From: Campanula takesimana
Taxonomy: Eukaryota; Streptophyta; Magnoliopsida; Asterales; Campanulaceae
Direction: 5' to 3'
NCBI GenBank assembly: GCA_026119855.1
Contig: JAOWBW010000425.1
Location: forward strand, 1,375,371-1,439,370
DNA: 64,000 bases
Shown: positions 1 to 9,825 of the stretch, piece by piece
Layout of the letters: every line of letters begins with the position of its first letter
Numbering within the stretch: position 1 is the first letter of the stretch
The notes under the pieces: model-generated
Database searches by the model: none
Told to the model about the DNA's origin: nothing
The model's input: only the letters and a program-made list of their open reading frames with translations
Program-made: the position numbers and the translations under genes

Positions 1-1094
1 TGAAGAGGTATACTTTTCCTTTTCGTATGTCTCAACAAAAGAGGCAACAGCGAAGCCAAGATTTCATTACTGTATTGATAAGAAAGCTCCCAAGAGAGAT
101 AGCCAAAATCTATAGAAGCCGTAATGAGATTTTGACAATGGTACCAGGGCCGTGGCCAGCCCTATGCTACATCTGCCAAAGAGAAGAAGTACCTCTTTTT
201 TTTTCTTTTTTGAGAAATAATTTTGATAATACCCAGTTTATTTTGTGGTGGAAAATAACGTCATCATATCAACTAACGCAACTCAAACTTGAGGCAAACA
301 ATGCGAATGTGCTAAGGCAAGTTAATAGTTGGTCATTCTCTTTCTAGTTTTACACAATAACTCAAAGTTTACCTCTTCAATTTGGGCGGGGGGGGGGGGG
401 GGAGTAGATGTTTGAAAGACGGCATAAGGTAACTGAGAGTTCGATAGCTAATCACAAGTTAAAGTGCTCATTTGAAACTTGAAGAGTCCGATGCTTTCCC
501 TCACCCAAGTCAATGTAATGTCATATCGACGCAGTAGGCGAGTAATTAGTCAATGCTGATTGAACAGAGAGTATGAAGGATGTTCTAAAAGGTGGAAACC
601 AGCAAGCCATGTGTCCAGCTACATAGGACCGAAAACTCATCTTTCCCATTTAACCCACTTAGGAAAGAAAAACAACCTTTCCTTTCTTGAAAAAATCAGT
701 TAAAGTTAGTGTTCGGCTACTTGATACCAAAGCCTTACAGGACTGTTATTCCTCAGTAATATCTCTGGGCATTGGAACTGTGAAATCTGTGACATAATAA
801 TCTGAACAATGGGAAAAACTTAACAAGGAATCTTCTGTAGACCTTCGTAGTACTTATGTGTGGAATCTCTGACCCGATAACGGTGACGGCTCATTCCAGC
901 AGAAGCTTAATTAACAAGCAGAAGAAAGGAAACCTAATAAACAACTACCAAGTCCAAAGTGAACCATTAAAGCAGAATAAACGACATTTCCGCTTCAAGA
1001 AAAATGATTGAAGGATCAACGGAACAAAATGGTATGAAATAACATAAAAATTGAAACCAGCCTCAAAGAACGAAGTGCAATATCCATAACACAC
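1..1094. other. intronic or flanking DNA left of the last resolved BAG6-like exon
   Basis: I see no convincing exon here. The minus-strand donor at 1094 opens an intron, so the rest of the BAG6-like gene probably lies beyond the left edge. A run of about 18 G interrupts the stretch near 388-405. The short plus-strand ORF at 27-347 has no recognisable domain and is probably chance. Confidence 0.5.
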
Positions 1095-1943
1095 CTGAAC
1101 CATCATAGGATTAGCCCCAGATGGAGATATGAAGAAAGCAGGCCCAGCATTCACAGATGATTCAGCCTGCGATATTAAACTAAACAATAGTAAATGATAA
1201 CAATGCAAATTAAAGAAACACAACCACTACAAAACAAGGGCATACCGAGGATTGCCCAATCCGAAGTGACAACATTGTCCGGCCAAGCTCTAGAAGAAGA
1301 GCACCTAAATGGTGCATCGCAATCCCTACATGCATTGATTCTGTTTGAATTTGGCTCCTCACAGTGACATCAGTGGAACCCTCCTCTAGCTCAAGAAGTT
1401 CTGCAATATGCTACAAATTGCAGCAGATTAAAAAAATAAAGTACAATCAGAAAGAGAAGTGCACCACACATGCTTCACAAAATGAATAATTCAATTGTGT
1501 CATAAAAAGAAACAAAGCACAAGCTAGGACCCCATAGAGAAGTAGCAGATAATAAAAAGAGAAGTCCAGTGTTTATTGTATTGTTAAACTAACAGATATA
1601 GAAGAAATGGCAGGCCCACTGAAAAGACTTTCAGCGTGTCGCAGAACCGTAGCCAATGAGGCGGGTGTTGGCAAGCCATGTGTGTTAAGCGGAAATTCTA
1701 TAGGGGGTGATCCTGCTGGAGGTGAGCCTGCTGCGGTATTTGAAGGCTGATTAAGCTGAAATCCTGCAAAATACTCCAACGGTGAGGATTATGACATGTA
1801 ACCAAACAACAACTAATAAAGCAAAATTACCACCTTGTGACAATGCCACCTCCAAGCGATTCATAAGCACGGAAAGTGTGTTCAAGGAATCGGGAATCGG
1901 CTGAAAAATACATAAACATGAAGGAAAATTTATACACTGAATA

Positions 1944-2034
<91 letters not shown>

Positions 2035-4548
2035 CGCGCTCCTGTGAGAACCATTTTATATGAGAACCGTGAGAACCAATCATAACCATTAGATTAGAAA
2101 AAAAAAAATCAAGGGTTCAGATGTTAGATACATTGGATACACTTGGATACATTAGTTAATTTTCGAAAAACAATTGGATACATTAGTTTTTAACATAGTG
2201 TATCCAAGTGTAACACTTAGATACAATACTTATTAACCTATTGTATCCAAGTGTAATATCGAATTTTTTGTAATGTATCTAAGTGTATCAATTGTATCTA
2301 ACATATGGACCCTTGATTTTTTTTCTAATCTAATGGTTATGATTGGTTCTCACGATATTTAGGTTCTCATTTGAGCACCTACCTATATATATATATATAT
2401 ATATTGCTCCCTCTGTCTCTAAATGAATGTCCAAAAAAGTTGCTCTCGATCAAGAGCAAATTGAAACTTTTTTGGACATTCATTTAGGGACAGGGGGAGT
2501 ATAATTAGGAACACATTTTAAAGAGAATGTTTCTACCACATTAAATGAAGGAACAGCTATTGCTGTTCCCAAAGGAATTTGCATGACTTGGGGCATAGAT
2601 TGGCCAGGAAATGCCTGCCTAGAATGCGACTGATTTCCTGTTTGGCCCTGACTGCCAGAGTTACCTTCTGAGCCTTCTGTTTGACTTCCTTGAGGAGCTG
2701 GCACAGGAACATTGAACTGTAGACAAAATAACAAAGTTAGTAAATGATATGCCTCTCCCTACAAAAATTCAAAGAGAAAACAACAGTAAAAATTTAATTC
2801 CCAATAACACTTCAACAGCTAAAAGTAACATACTCTATCCATGCTGACCAAAAAGTCGACATAAATAAGCAAGCGGTTACTTGGTTTAACTTTTAGCAAC
2901 TCATTCTTTTCTTTCACCAACAATAACCCTGGTTGCTTATTTACCTACCATGTCCCTCCAGATCTTTCTTAGTCCACACTTCATCCAAACATATGCTAAC
3001 AATCCCAGGAAACAGTGTCATACCGCAATAATAACCGCATTGCCTAGATAGCAGCCCACACCAAGTTGAACTAATTTAAAGATAGAGTTTGCGCAACAGA
3101 CTAGGACTTCCCTTTATACTGGCATTTTGGGATGAAAGGAGCATGAATAAGCATGTACACGTAAATGCAAATATTGCAGATTTTATTTTTAATTTTGATG
3201 CTAACTTTTGTAGACTTCGATATCACATGTTCTATAAGAATTTACAAGCACATGGAAAAGGATAAACAAAACTGACCTGCATATTCGGTGTCACTCCACC
3301 AGAAGCACTTGTGCCGGTCTGGCCCCCAAAATTGATAGAATTCAAAACTACACCAATGACCTTTAACCAAAACACAAAACTCAAAACAATAATTCCATTG
3401 CAAAACATCCAGCAGTTATAAATTCTTCAAATATCAATCACATGGATTTAGCTCTGCAAACGCACCCGATTTATATCAGGAAAACCTGCATCACCTTGGT
3501 CTCTAGTGCCAAAAGTCCCAAGCACTACACTGTGTTGTGCAACACGAGGACGTGTCGCAGCGGCATTGGCATCTTGGCCTGAAAAATAGAAGACCAAAAT
3601 TTATCATTATAACTATCATTCAATGAGAAGAACTTCAAAACTTAGAAGTAAAAGACAACAGTTGTTACTATGCAGTTATATGAATTACAAATCAGACCTG
3701 CATTGTTAACATTAGTATTCATCTCTGCAGAGCTGGAACCAGATGAGGATTGCCCTTCAGAAACCTGCCTAGCAACAAGATGTAATGCATGTCCATTTTC
3801 CACGTCTATAAATTGTCAAGGCTCTAAATACTCAATGAACTTGCAAAAGGTAACAAGAAAACCACAAATTTAAAACTAAATAGTAAATACAATTTTCCAT
3901 TACCATAAAAACTAAGACCAATGTAAATGTATATGAATTTACATTAGAGGATACGATATTCAGAAAGAAGGTGATTATCCTTCAGAACCTTGCCCCTAAA
4001 GATCAGCCGTTGTTGCCCAACTGGGACGCCAACTTCACTAGCTATTTTCTCCTTGAGCATTAAAACTGGTATCTGTATTACTCACAGTAAAGAACAATTA
4101 GAATCCATGTTAATCATTCACACACAAGAACATGATAACAAAACTGAGACAAAAAGGTAAAAACAATCCTACAAATTCGAAACTTAAAGCCCTTTACATG
4201 TTTCAATTGGGGGCTTTTGGGTATCAAGAAACAGGTTCCCAAGAAACCACGAATAGACAAGCCCCATGTGAACCAATGTTATATAAAGATATCAACAAGA
4301 GATTCCATACATCCATACAGTATTAAGCTACCGGCACTACCAACTCCCCCCAACATGGACTCACCCACAAAACAAATGTAACACAAGCATGTGAATAAGA
4401 GTTGCAGTAGCGAGAGTACATTCTTATCAACATGAATGTTGTACATCTGGGAATCTAGAGTCTTGATCTTGAGCTTCACGGTTGATTCAGAACTTTCAGG
4501 TGAAACGTTACTAGTGCTCGAGCTTTCAACTGAATGCTGATCCGCCAT
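1095..4548 (-). CDS. BAG6/Scythe-like ubiquitin-like domain protein, 5' part of a multi-exon gene
   Basis: Eleven coding exons can be joined on the minus strand with GT-AG borders and consistent phase: 4548-4420, 4072-3955, 3805-3698, 3578-3466, 3360-3277, 2716-2540 (the donor could be 3 bp away), 1900-1834, 1763-1594, 1410-1246 and 1166-1095, preceded by a 5' UTR segment up to 4573. They give about 400 residues. The N-terminus (roughly residues 20-100) is a ubiquitin-like fold with the pattern VKLKIKTLDSQ, then LKEKI, QQRLIFRGKVLKD and HLLSEY. The remainder is rich in P, G, S and Q, with conserved LATVLRHAESLF and FFISPSGANPMMVQ segments typical of plant BAG6-like proteins. In other eukaryotes BAG6 is a chaperone for tail-anchored and misfolded proteins; here that role is inferred from family. 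The 3' exons are not in the window. The ATG at 4548 is the first in frame after the acceptor at 4574. Confidence 0.85.
1948..2030. repeat. (CA)n/(TA)n compound microsatellite in an intron
   Basis: About 45 bp of CA repeats run directly into about 37 bp of TA repeats. They lie inside the intron between exons 2716-2540 and 1900-1834 of the BAG6-like gene and directly abut a TIR element at 2031. Confidence 0.95.
2031..2383. mobile_element. TIR MITE in a BAG6-like intron (superfamily unassigned)
   Basis: The two ends are long inverted repeats. GAGAACC-containing termini and an AATCATAACCATTAGATTAG block on the left recur as their complement near 2318-2370. The centre holds diverged inverted TTGGATACA/TGTATCCAA words. 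TA repeats flank both sides, so the exact target duplication cannot be read. There is no coding capacity. Confidence 0.8.
2407..2499. mobile_element. Short Stowaway-like MITE
   Basis: The element begins CTCCCTCTGTC and ends GACAGGGGGAG, with almost the whole 93 bp forming one hairpin. The termini match the CTCCCTCCGTC ends of Stowaway (Tc1/mariner) MITEs. It sits just right of a TA run in the same intron as the 2031-2383 element. Confidence 0.85.
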
Positions 4549-4636
4549 AGAATTTTGCGAGATTGTGAAATGCCTGAAAAAATTGCCAACTTATCATTAC
4601 GGGCAAGAAAAGGCCAGATATAAAGAAAGAACACGG

Positions 4637-4674
<38 letters not shown>

Positions 4675-5330
4675 GCGGAATTAAAAGTTTGCAAGATTAT
4701 CTAACTAGAGATAATGCAAGAAAAGTGTGTCCCATTACTTCAAATCAAGCAATAATGTGGTTTCACTCCAACAATCTTTCTTTGAACAGAGCAATCTACA
4801 GGAAAAGGATCCAAGAAGTCAAACAAATTTACGACCAACTACGAGGGACCTCTAGTTAAGCTGAGTTCAAAGTTCAACGTTTCAATAGCATAAACAGCTT
4901 AATCAACTAAAATTTTCGTGCGTTGCTTGTTCAAATTTTTTAAGTAACATCCCGCCTGAACAACTTCGCAAGATCACAAAATCCTAAGAACCCTACTCGT
5001 ATATTATTCCAAGAATGGAAAATGCAGGTCAAAATCCAAACGAAATTCTACTCTTAATATCACATTCCACGACAACCAATCAGTACATAGCAATATAGCA
5101 TCAAAATCAAAATTTAGGGCTTCCGAAAACAAACTAAAACATGTACGTAAATATACATATAGTATATACAAGAAGAAGAGAAAGATTTACATGAAAAAAA
5201 ATCGAAAATGATCGAACCTTTAGAAAGAGAGGAACAGAAGACAACGACGGAGGGAAGAAATGAGACGGAAAGACGGGTGGATGACTTGAAGTGTAAGGAA
5301 CAGAGACCCCAAATTTTTCGGATTGCGAAT
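4549..5330 (-). promoter_or_regulatory. 5' leader, first intron and proximal promoter of the BAG6-like gene
   Basis: On the minus strand a pyrimidine-rich leader exon runs from somewhere near 5300 to a GT donor at 5217/5218. The leader intron then ends in a T-rich tract plus CAG at 4574, just upstream of the ATG at 4548. A (GA)n run at 4641-4666 lies inside this intron. No clear TATA box was found upstream. Confidence 0.55.
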
Positions 5331-5720
5331 TTAGCTTGCCTGAGATTATTTTTTATTTGATTCTATTCCGACTACAAAAATGGGTGAAGTTCTTGGCTGG
5401 TACTCTGTTCCAGAAGGATCCAGATATGGCAACAGGGATAAACCCAAATTCGATTCTTGAAAGGCCCCTCGTTAATTTTATAACATTGTAAAACCCCAAA
5501 ATACCCTTCCCCATCCAAACCCAAAAAACAATCTCAGTAACCTCTCTTACCACCCCCGACCTCCCTATCTCTCTCTATAACATCTTCCTCTCTCCCCGTT
5601 AATTTTCTCCAGCGTTTCTCCATCCCACCACTGGCTTGCACAACTCCCCCACAGACACCACTCCTGGCTCACTCACCTGAGCCTCTGGTTCGAACCAGAG
5701 ACGTTTTTTTTATGTGTATG
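5331..5720. other. intergenic spacer before Tat element 1
   Basis: AT-rich and CT-rich sequence without a recognisable gene. A CTCTGGTTCGAACCAGAG palindrome followed by T8 near 5690-5710 looks like a pol III B box plus terminator, but no tRNA fold surrounds it. The last five bases, GTATG (5716-5720), are the left target duplication of the Tat insertion. Confidence 0.6.
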
Positions 5721-6709
5721 TGTAGATACCCCGGGGGGACCATGGCTTGGCTAGAGCGCGTGAATTATCCTAGGATGCCTAACTTGTTTTTAGAGTCGCC
5801 ACCTATGTTTTGAGGAACATAAGAAAAACCTATTGATAATAGCCTAAGTTTGATTACGAAAACAGAGATTCTTTGTTTTGAGGTTCGGAGGTTAGGTTAC
5901 GGGATGGGAAGTACCGAAACACCCATCCCGCCCAACTAAAGTTGGTCTTGCTTGATCAAAATCTACATAAATGATAAATGTTCTTCTTCTTCTTCTTTAA
6001 ATCATAAAAAGGGGTTCTAAAATAGAGTTTGGAATGTGGGAGATAACTCCTTAACCAACCTCAATGAGATGAGGTGATCATTAGAGTCATGTCCCAAAAT
6101 GATTTGGGTGATTGCACTTTGATAAAACAAAAAGAAAGAGAAAAGAGATGAAGTTGAGAAGGGGAAAGAAATAGCTTTACCTAGACTTCAAGAGACTTCA
6201 AACACTTCTTGTTGAATTACTTGGAGAAATCCTTTGGAAAATGCTTTGAAAGTAGGAAATTTGGTTTCTTATTGAAATGTGAGATTGAGAGCCAAAGGTC
6301 CTTCAAAATTGAGGTAAATGGGGGTTTTTATAGGTGAAAGAGAGATGTTTTTTGTGCCAAAACTCAGTCACCAAGAAATCTTTCCCGGGCAAAATCCTGT
6401 AAATTGAGCAAGGGAGAGAATCCTGGCCAGAAATCTGTAACCGACGCCCAGAGGCGCGCGCTTCCTGCTTTGGGGGCGGGAGGCGCGCGCGTCTGGATCC
6501 CCCTGTCGGAGGCGAGCGACTCAGAGAAGCCGATTTTGACAGAATGGACTAGAAAGTCAGCTCTGTTATTCAGTTTAGTCCCTGGACTTAACGAAGTCAG
6601 TCAGGAACTTAACGGAAGTGACAGAAACTAACGAGAAACACTTAAAATGGGGAGAAACACAAGATCAAATGTGAAATCGGGGTGAGCGGTCCAAGGCGGG
6701 GTGTCTACA
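5721..6709 (-). repeat. 3' LTR of Tat element 1
   Basis: 989 bp, a direct copy of 17731-18720. On the minus strand it starts TGTAGACACC and ends GGTATCTACA. It contains three GC-rich palindromic sites at 6453-6520; the third has a substitution (gcgAgcg) relative to the 5' LTR. Confidence 0.95.
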
Positions 6710-6885
6710 GAGCCCCTCGGCGACGTGGATTGCAAAGCAAAACGCGTCGACGAAAGTTAAAAACACCCGCCGAGGACATCACCAAGAAAAAGCAAAGACT
6801 CGATGAAAGGAGAAATTTGAAATTGCGAGAGATAATGGTGCGCTCCCTGTGTGAGCGGCTTTTGTTGATAGAGGGGGTGGCATGA

Positions 6886-7420
6886 TCCGTTAGGTGAACC
6901 TGCCGGCTGAATATGTTGAATGAGGCCGTTAGTGAACCTTTGAACGAGGCCGTTAGTGAACCTTTGGAGAGGCCGTTAGTGAACCTTTGAGGAGGCCGTT
7001 AGTGAACCTGTGAAGAGGCCGTTAGTGAACCTTTGAGGAGGCCGTTAGTGAACCTTTGAGGACGAATCCGTTAGTGAAATCCGTTGATGAGGCCGTTAGT
7101 GAACCCTTGAATGAGGCCGTTAGTGAACCTTTGTAGAGGCCGTTGGTGAACCTTTGGAGAGGCCGTTAGTGAACCTTTGAAGTGGCCGTTAGTGAAACTT
7201 TGAGGAGGCCGTTAGTGAACCTTTGAGGAGGCCGTTAGTGAACTTTTGGAGAGGCCGTTAGTGAACCTTTGAAGAGGCCGTTAGTGAACCTTTGAAGAGG
7301 CCGTTAGTGAACCTTTGAGGAGGCCGTTAGTGAACCTTTGGAGAGGCCGTTAGTGAACCTTTGGAGATGCCGTTAGTGAACCCTTGTTGACGAATCCGTT
7401 AGTGAAATTCGTTGATGAAA
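6886..7420. repeat. about 21-copy tandem array of 22-24 bp units in the Tat 3' region
   Basis: The unit GGCCGTTAGTGAACCTTTG plus a variable GA-rich 4-6 bp linker repeats about 21 times. A variant unit with GACGAATCCGTTAGTGAAAT occurs near 7060 and again near 7390, hinting at a higher-order period of about 330 bp. The block lies between the 3' LTR and the antisense ORF. The 3' untranslated region of Tat/Ogre elements is known to host tandem repeats that can seed satellites. Confidence 0.93.
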
Positions 7421-7767
7421 TATTGCTTTGAAGTCGCGTGCCACTTGGAGTCGCACTTGACTTTTTGACTTGTGGGGTGCGGGCACAGTTGACCGCGACC
7501 AGAAGAATGTTCCTGCTGGGGATGAAATGTTGAGATTGACTCTTGAGGGGGGTATGGCACCCGTGACAGAACTTAGGGAGTTCGGAATCTGGAGAAGGAC
7601 AGCCTACTTTTGAGTGGGAGTTTCTATCCTACTTTCAATCTTTGACATGCCTTAAGGGCGGACCAGAAGAAGGTGTGCCCAACTGGGTGTCCGAGGACCG
7701 GGGCTGTGTCTTGATTTAGGCTGGAGATTTCTGACAAGGCCTTTTCTGAAGTGATCTAGACTTGGGA
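7421..7767. other. Tat element 1 spacer between tandem array and palindrome triplet
   Basis: No ORF with recognisable content. It is moderately GC-rich element DNA, presumably the 5' part of the antisense gene's transcription unit or simple 3' UTR of the element. Confidence 0.4.
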
Positions 7768-7898
7768 GGCGCGCGCTTTCCTCTGTAGGCTTGGGACGCG
7801 CGCGCATTTCAGACCGCTGGCGGGTGGCGCGCGCGTCTGGGAGGCGGAATTCCGGGCTTGACATTTGCTGGCCAAAAGACCCCTCAACAGCTATAATA
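7768..7898 (+). promoter_or_regulatory. Candidate promoter of the antisense ORF: CGCGCG triplet plus TATA-like box
   Basis: Three GC palindromes (starting about 7768, 7796 and 7826, so 28-30 bp apart) match those of the LTR. A TATAATA sequence follows at 7892-7898, about 95 bp before the ATG at 7994. The arrangement copies the palindromes-then-TATA order of the LTR, but on the opposite strand. Confidence 0.5.
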
Positions 7899-7993
7899 TC
7901 AGCTTCTGTTCGACCACTTGATTCTCACAGCTCCTTTCTGCCATTTTTGAACATCATATTATTGCTCAACTTTGCTTGTGATCAACATTTTCC

Positions 7994-9394
7994 ATGGCTT
8001 CCAATTCTTTTGTTCTTGATGCCAAGGTTGTTAGTGGGTGTGGAAAGGACATGGACACTTTTGTGTATTCTTTCAAGACCCATCCCAAGAAGGCCTTCAT
8101 TAAAGACTTCGGGTTCCGAATTCTTTTCACTTTGCGGACGTTGAAGCCGGATTGGGATTTGTTGAGAGCTGCCGCGGCTTTCTGGGATTGCGATAGCCAT
8201 ACCTTCAACTTTTCAGCTAATGAAATGGTGCCGACTGTTGATGATTTCGGGGCCATCCTTGGCATGCCTTTGGCCGGTCGGATCGCCGTCCCTAAATATC
8301 ACCGTGGTGGCATTGACTCTTGGGTTGAGTTACTGAATCTCCCTGTTGAGGACGTGAGGAAGATGTTGCACGGTACTGTGATTGACATAACTGAGTTGCC
8401 GATATTCTTCAGTTTACACTCGGAGGATCCGGTGGTTCAATCTTTCAAGAGGAATGCCATGGCCGCTTGTCTCTTTAGTGAAGTACTATTTGTCACACCC
8501 TTCGGGACTGCGGATGCGCAGTTGGCTGTGATTATTTCGCAAGCCAAGGAGCAACAATTTAGTATAATCCCTCTTATTGTAGGGGAGACGTTGGACGGCC
8601 TTGATGAGTTACATAGGACGGACAAGATGTGTCGGGGAAGCCCTTTGCTCTTGACCATATGGCTCCGAGAACACTTCAAGATTTATTCTCCGGATGGTGA
8701 TTTGTCTCCTTTTGCTGTTCATAGGAGGAAGCTGTTGATCCGGGATTTATCTGAAGATGGTTGGAAGAAATCCTTTGCCTCTCGGGTAACCGTCGATATT
8801 GAGTGGTGCCCTCCTTCTTGGGGTCTTCGTCCTTTTGTGGAATGGACTCTTGGTTTTCAGCACGTGGTTGTACCCGGCTTGAGAGATTCTTCATTTTACC
8901 AGCCAGAGCGGGTTCTGCGGCAGTTTGGTCGCCAACAGATAATTCCTTTTCTGAGGGACGGAATGCTTCGTCCAGTTGCTTACATGGGTCCGGACTTCTC
9001 GAGTGAGCTTCAGTCGGCTTGGGGAGATGATCGCAACCGTTGGGCTTTTGCTCCTCTGCATCGGGTGAGTGTCTTCCTTCCCGAGAGCTACTTGGATTAT
9101 TTGTTTGGCACCCTTTACCGTGGTATCACTTGGGTCGATGTGCTTCGTGCCGAGTTGTTGGGAAAGGGTTTTGAGCCTAGCAGCGCTTTGAGATATAGGG
9201 AGGCTGCTGCTGATTCGAGTAACATTCTTGCTGACCCTTTCGGTACTCCTTTGGATGACTTTTATGCCGGGAGACGTGCCGCAACACAGAAGGTTTCGGT
9301 GCGTATTAGTGCTCCTCCGTTATCCAAGAAGAAAAGGATTGAGAGACGATCGTGTGGTCCTTTGAAGGCTAAGAGAAAATTGGACTTTTCTTAG
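7994..9394 (+). CDS. Plant mobile domain (PMD) protein, antisense extra ORF of Tat element 1
   Basis: An uninterrupted 466-codon ORF on the strand opposite to gag-pol. The stretch at about residues 25-110 resembles the plant mobile domain (aminotransferase-like PMD): a FGFRILFTLRTLKPDWDLL helix region, a WDCDSHTFNF segment, then a VTVDDF-like segment read as VPTVDDFGAILGMPLAGR. That last part matches the L-x-D-x-x-x-L-G-L-P-x-x-G-R signature of the family. Further PMD-like W and F positions follow up to about residue 390. The C-terminus is basic (SKKKRIERRSCGPLKAKRKLDF), which could act as a nuclear localisation signal. PMD domains occur in plant silencing factors of the MAIN type and in transposon-carried genes. 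The ATG is the first in frame after a TATA-like box. Its being intact beside a broken gag-pol is notable. Function is unknown. Confidence 0.82.
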   Translation: MASNSFVLDAKVVSGCGKDMDTFVYSFKTHPKKAFIKDFGFRILFTLRTLKPDWDLLRAAAAFWDCDSHTFNFSANEMVPTVDDFGAILGMPLAGRIAVPKYHRGGIDSWVELLNLPVEDVRKMLHGTVIDITELPIFFSLHSEDPVVQSFKRNAMAACLFSEVLFVTPFGTADAQLAVIISQAKEQQFSIIPLIVGETLDGLDELHRTDKMCRGSPLLLTIWLREHFKIYSPDGDLSPFAVHRRKLLIRDLSEDGWKKSFASRVTVDIEWCPPSWGLRPFVEWTLGFQHVVVPGLRDSSFYQPERVLRQFGRQQIIPFLRDGMLRPVAYMGPDFSSELQSAWGDDRNRWAFAPLHRVSVFLPESYLDYLFGTLYRGITWVDVLRAELLGKGFEPSSALRYREAAADSSNILADPFGTPLDDFYAGRRAATQKVSVRISAPPLSKKKRIERRSCGPLKAKRKLDFS

Positions 9395-9466
9395 TACCCT
9401 AAGAGATTGCAATTAAATTAAACCACTTTGTTTTAGGATTTAATGTTTTGATGTCTTTTGTTGCTC

Positions 9467-9511
9467 AATAAATCCGTTGTAATGGCTTGAATAACTCATT
9501 GAATGAATAAA
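9467..9511 (+). terminator. Polyadenylation-like signals after the PMD ORF
   Basis: Two AATAAA hexamers, at 9467-9472 and 9506-9511, lie 70-120 bp past the TAG of the PMD ORF in AT-rich, TTGT-containing sequence. This suggests a plus-strand transcript ends here, before the convergent gag-pol end at 9826. Confidence 0.55.
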
Positions 9512-9554
9512 AATTGCATCTTATTATTTGAAGTGAATTGGGTATTTTTGATAT

Positions 9555-9775
9555 GTTTTAGACCGCACCCGAAGGTTGCCTACGTTCCTCCAGTTGGGAG
9601 GCTCAGGTCTTCGTAGTTCAAACAAACAAAGACCATTTTTTTTTTTGTGCACCCTGTTTTTTGCCTAGACCCCCCTTTCGGGGTTTCAATCTAGCGGGCT
9701 TCTTTTTTGCACGTGCTCTAATTTTTGCCTAGGCCGCCCTTGCGGGTTTTCAACCTAGCGAGCGACATTTTTTTT
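9555..9775. repeat. Hairpin-forming repeats between the convergent ORFs
   Basis: Two diverged copies of a unit reading TTTTGCCTAG, a C-rich stem, CTTTCGGGG or CTTGCGGG, then CTAGCGgGC/CTAGCGaGC occur at about 9660-9700 and 9727-9765. To their left is a further inverted repeat, CTACGTTCCTCC...GGGAGG...CTTCGTAG. Poly-T tracts separate the units. They occupy the gap between the 3' ends of the PMD ORF and pol. Confidence 0.6.
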
Positions 9776-9825
9776 TATTATTATTTTTGATTTTTTTTTT
9801 CTTTTTTTTTTATGGTCTTTGTTTA

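Noticed and set aside
27..347. 106-aa plus-strand ORF at the left edge
   Set aside because: No recognisable domain or splice context. Probably chance within intronic DNA.
1751..2089. ORFs rich in YIYIY and CVCVC across the CA/TA microsatellite
   Set aside because: Translation of simple repeat, and out of frame with the real exons at 1834-1900 and 1594-1763.
5640..5716. tRNA-like CTCTGGTTCGAACCAGAG plus T8
   Set aside because: No acceptor stem, D-arm or anticodon arm can be drawn around it; only the B-box-like palindrome is present.
6404..6885. 75-aa and 67-aa ORFs in and after the Tat 3' LTR (first also at 18415)
   Set aside because: They run through non-coding LTR sequence and are copied only because the LTR is.
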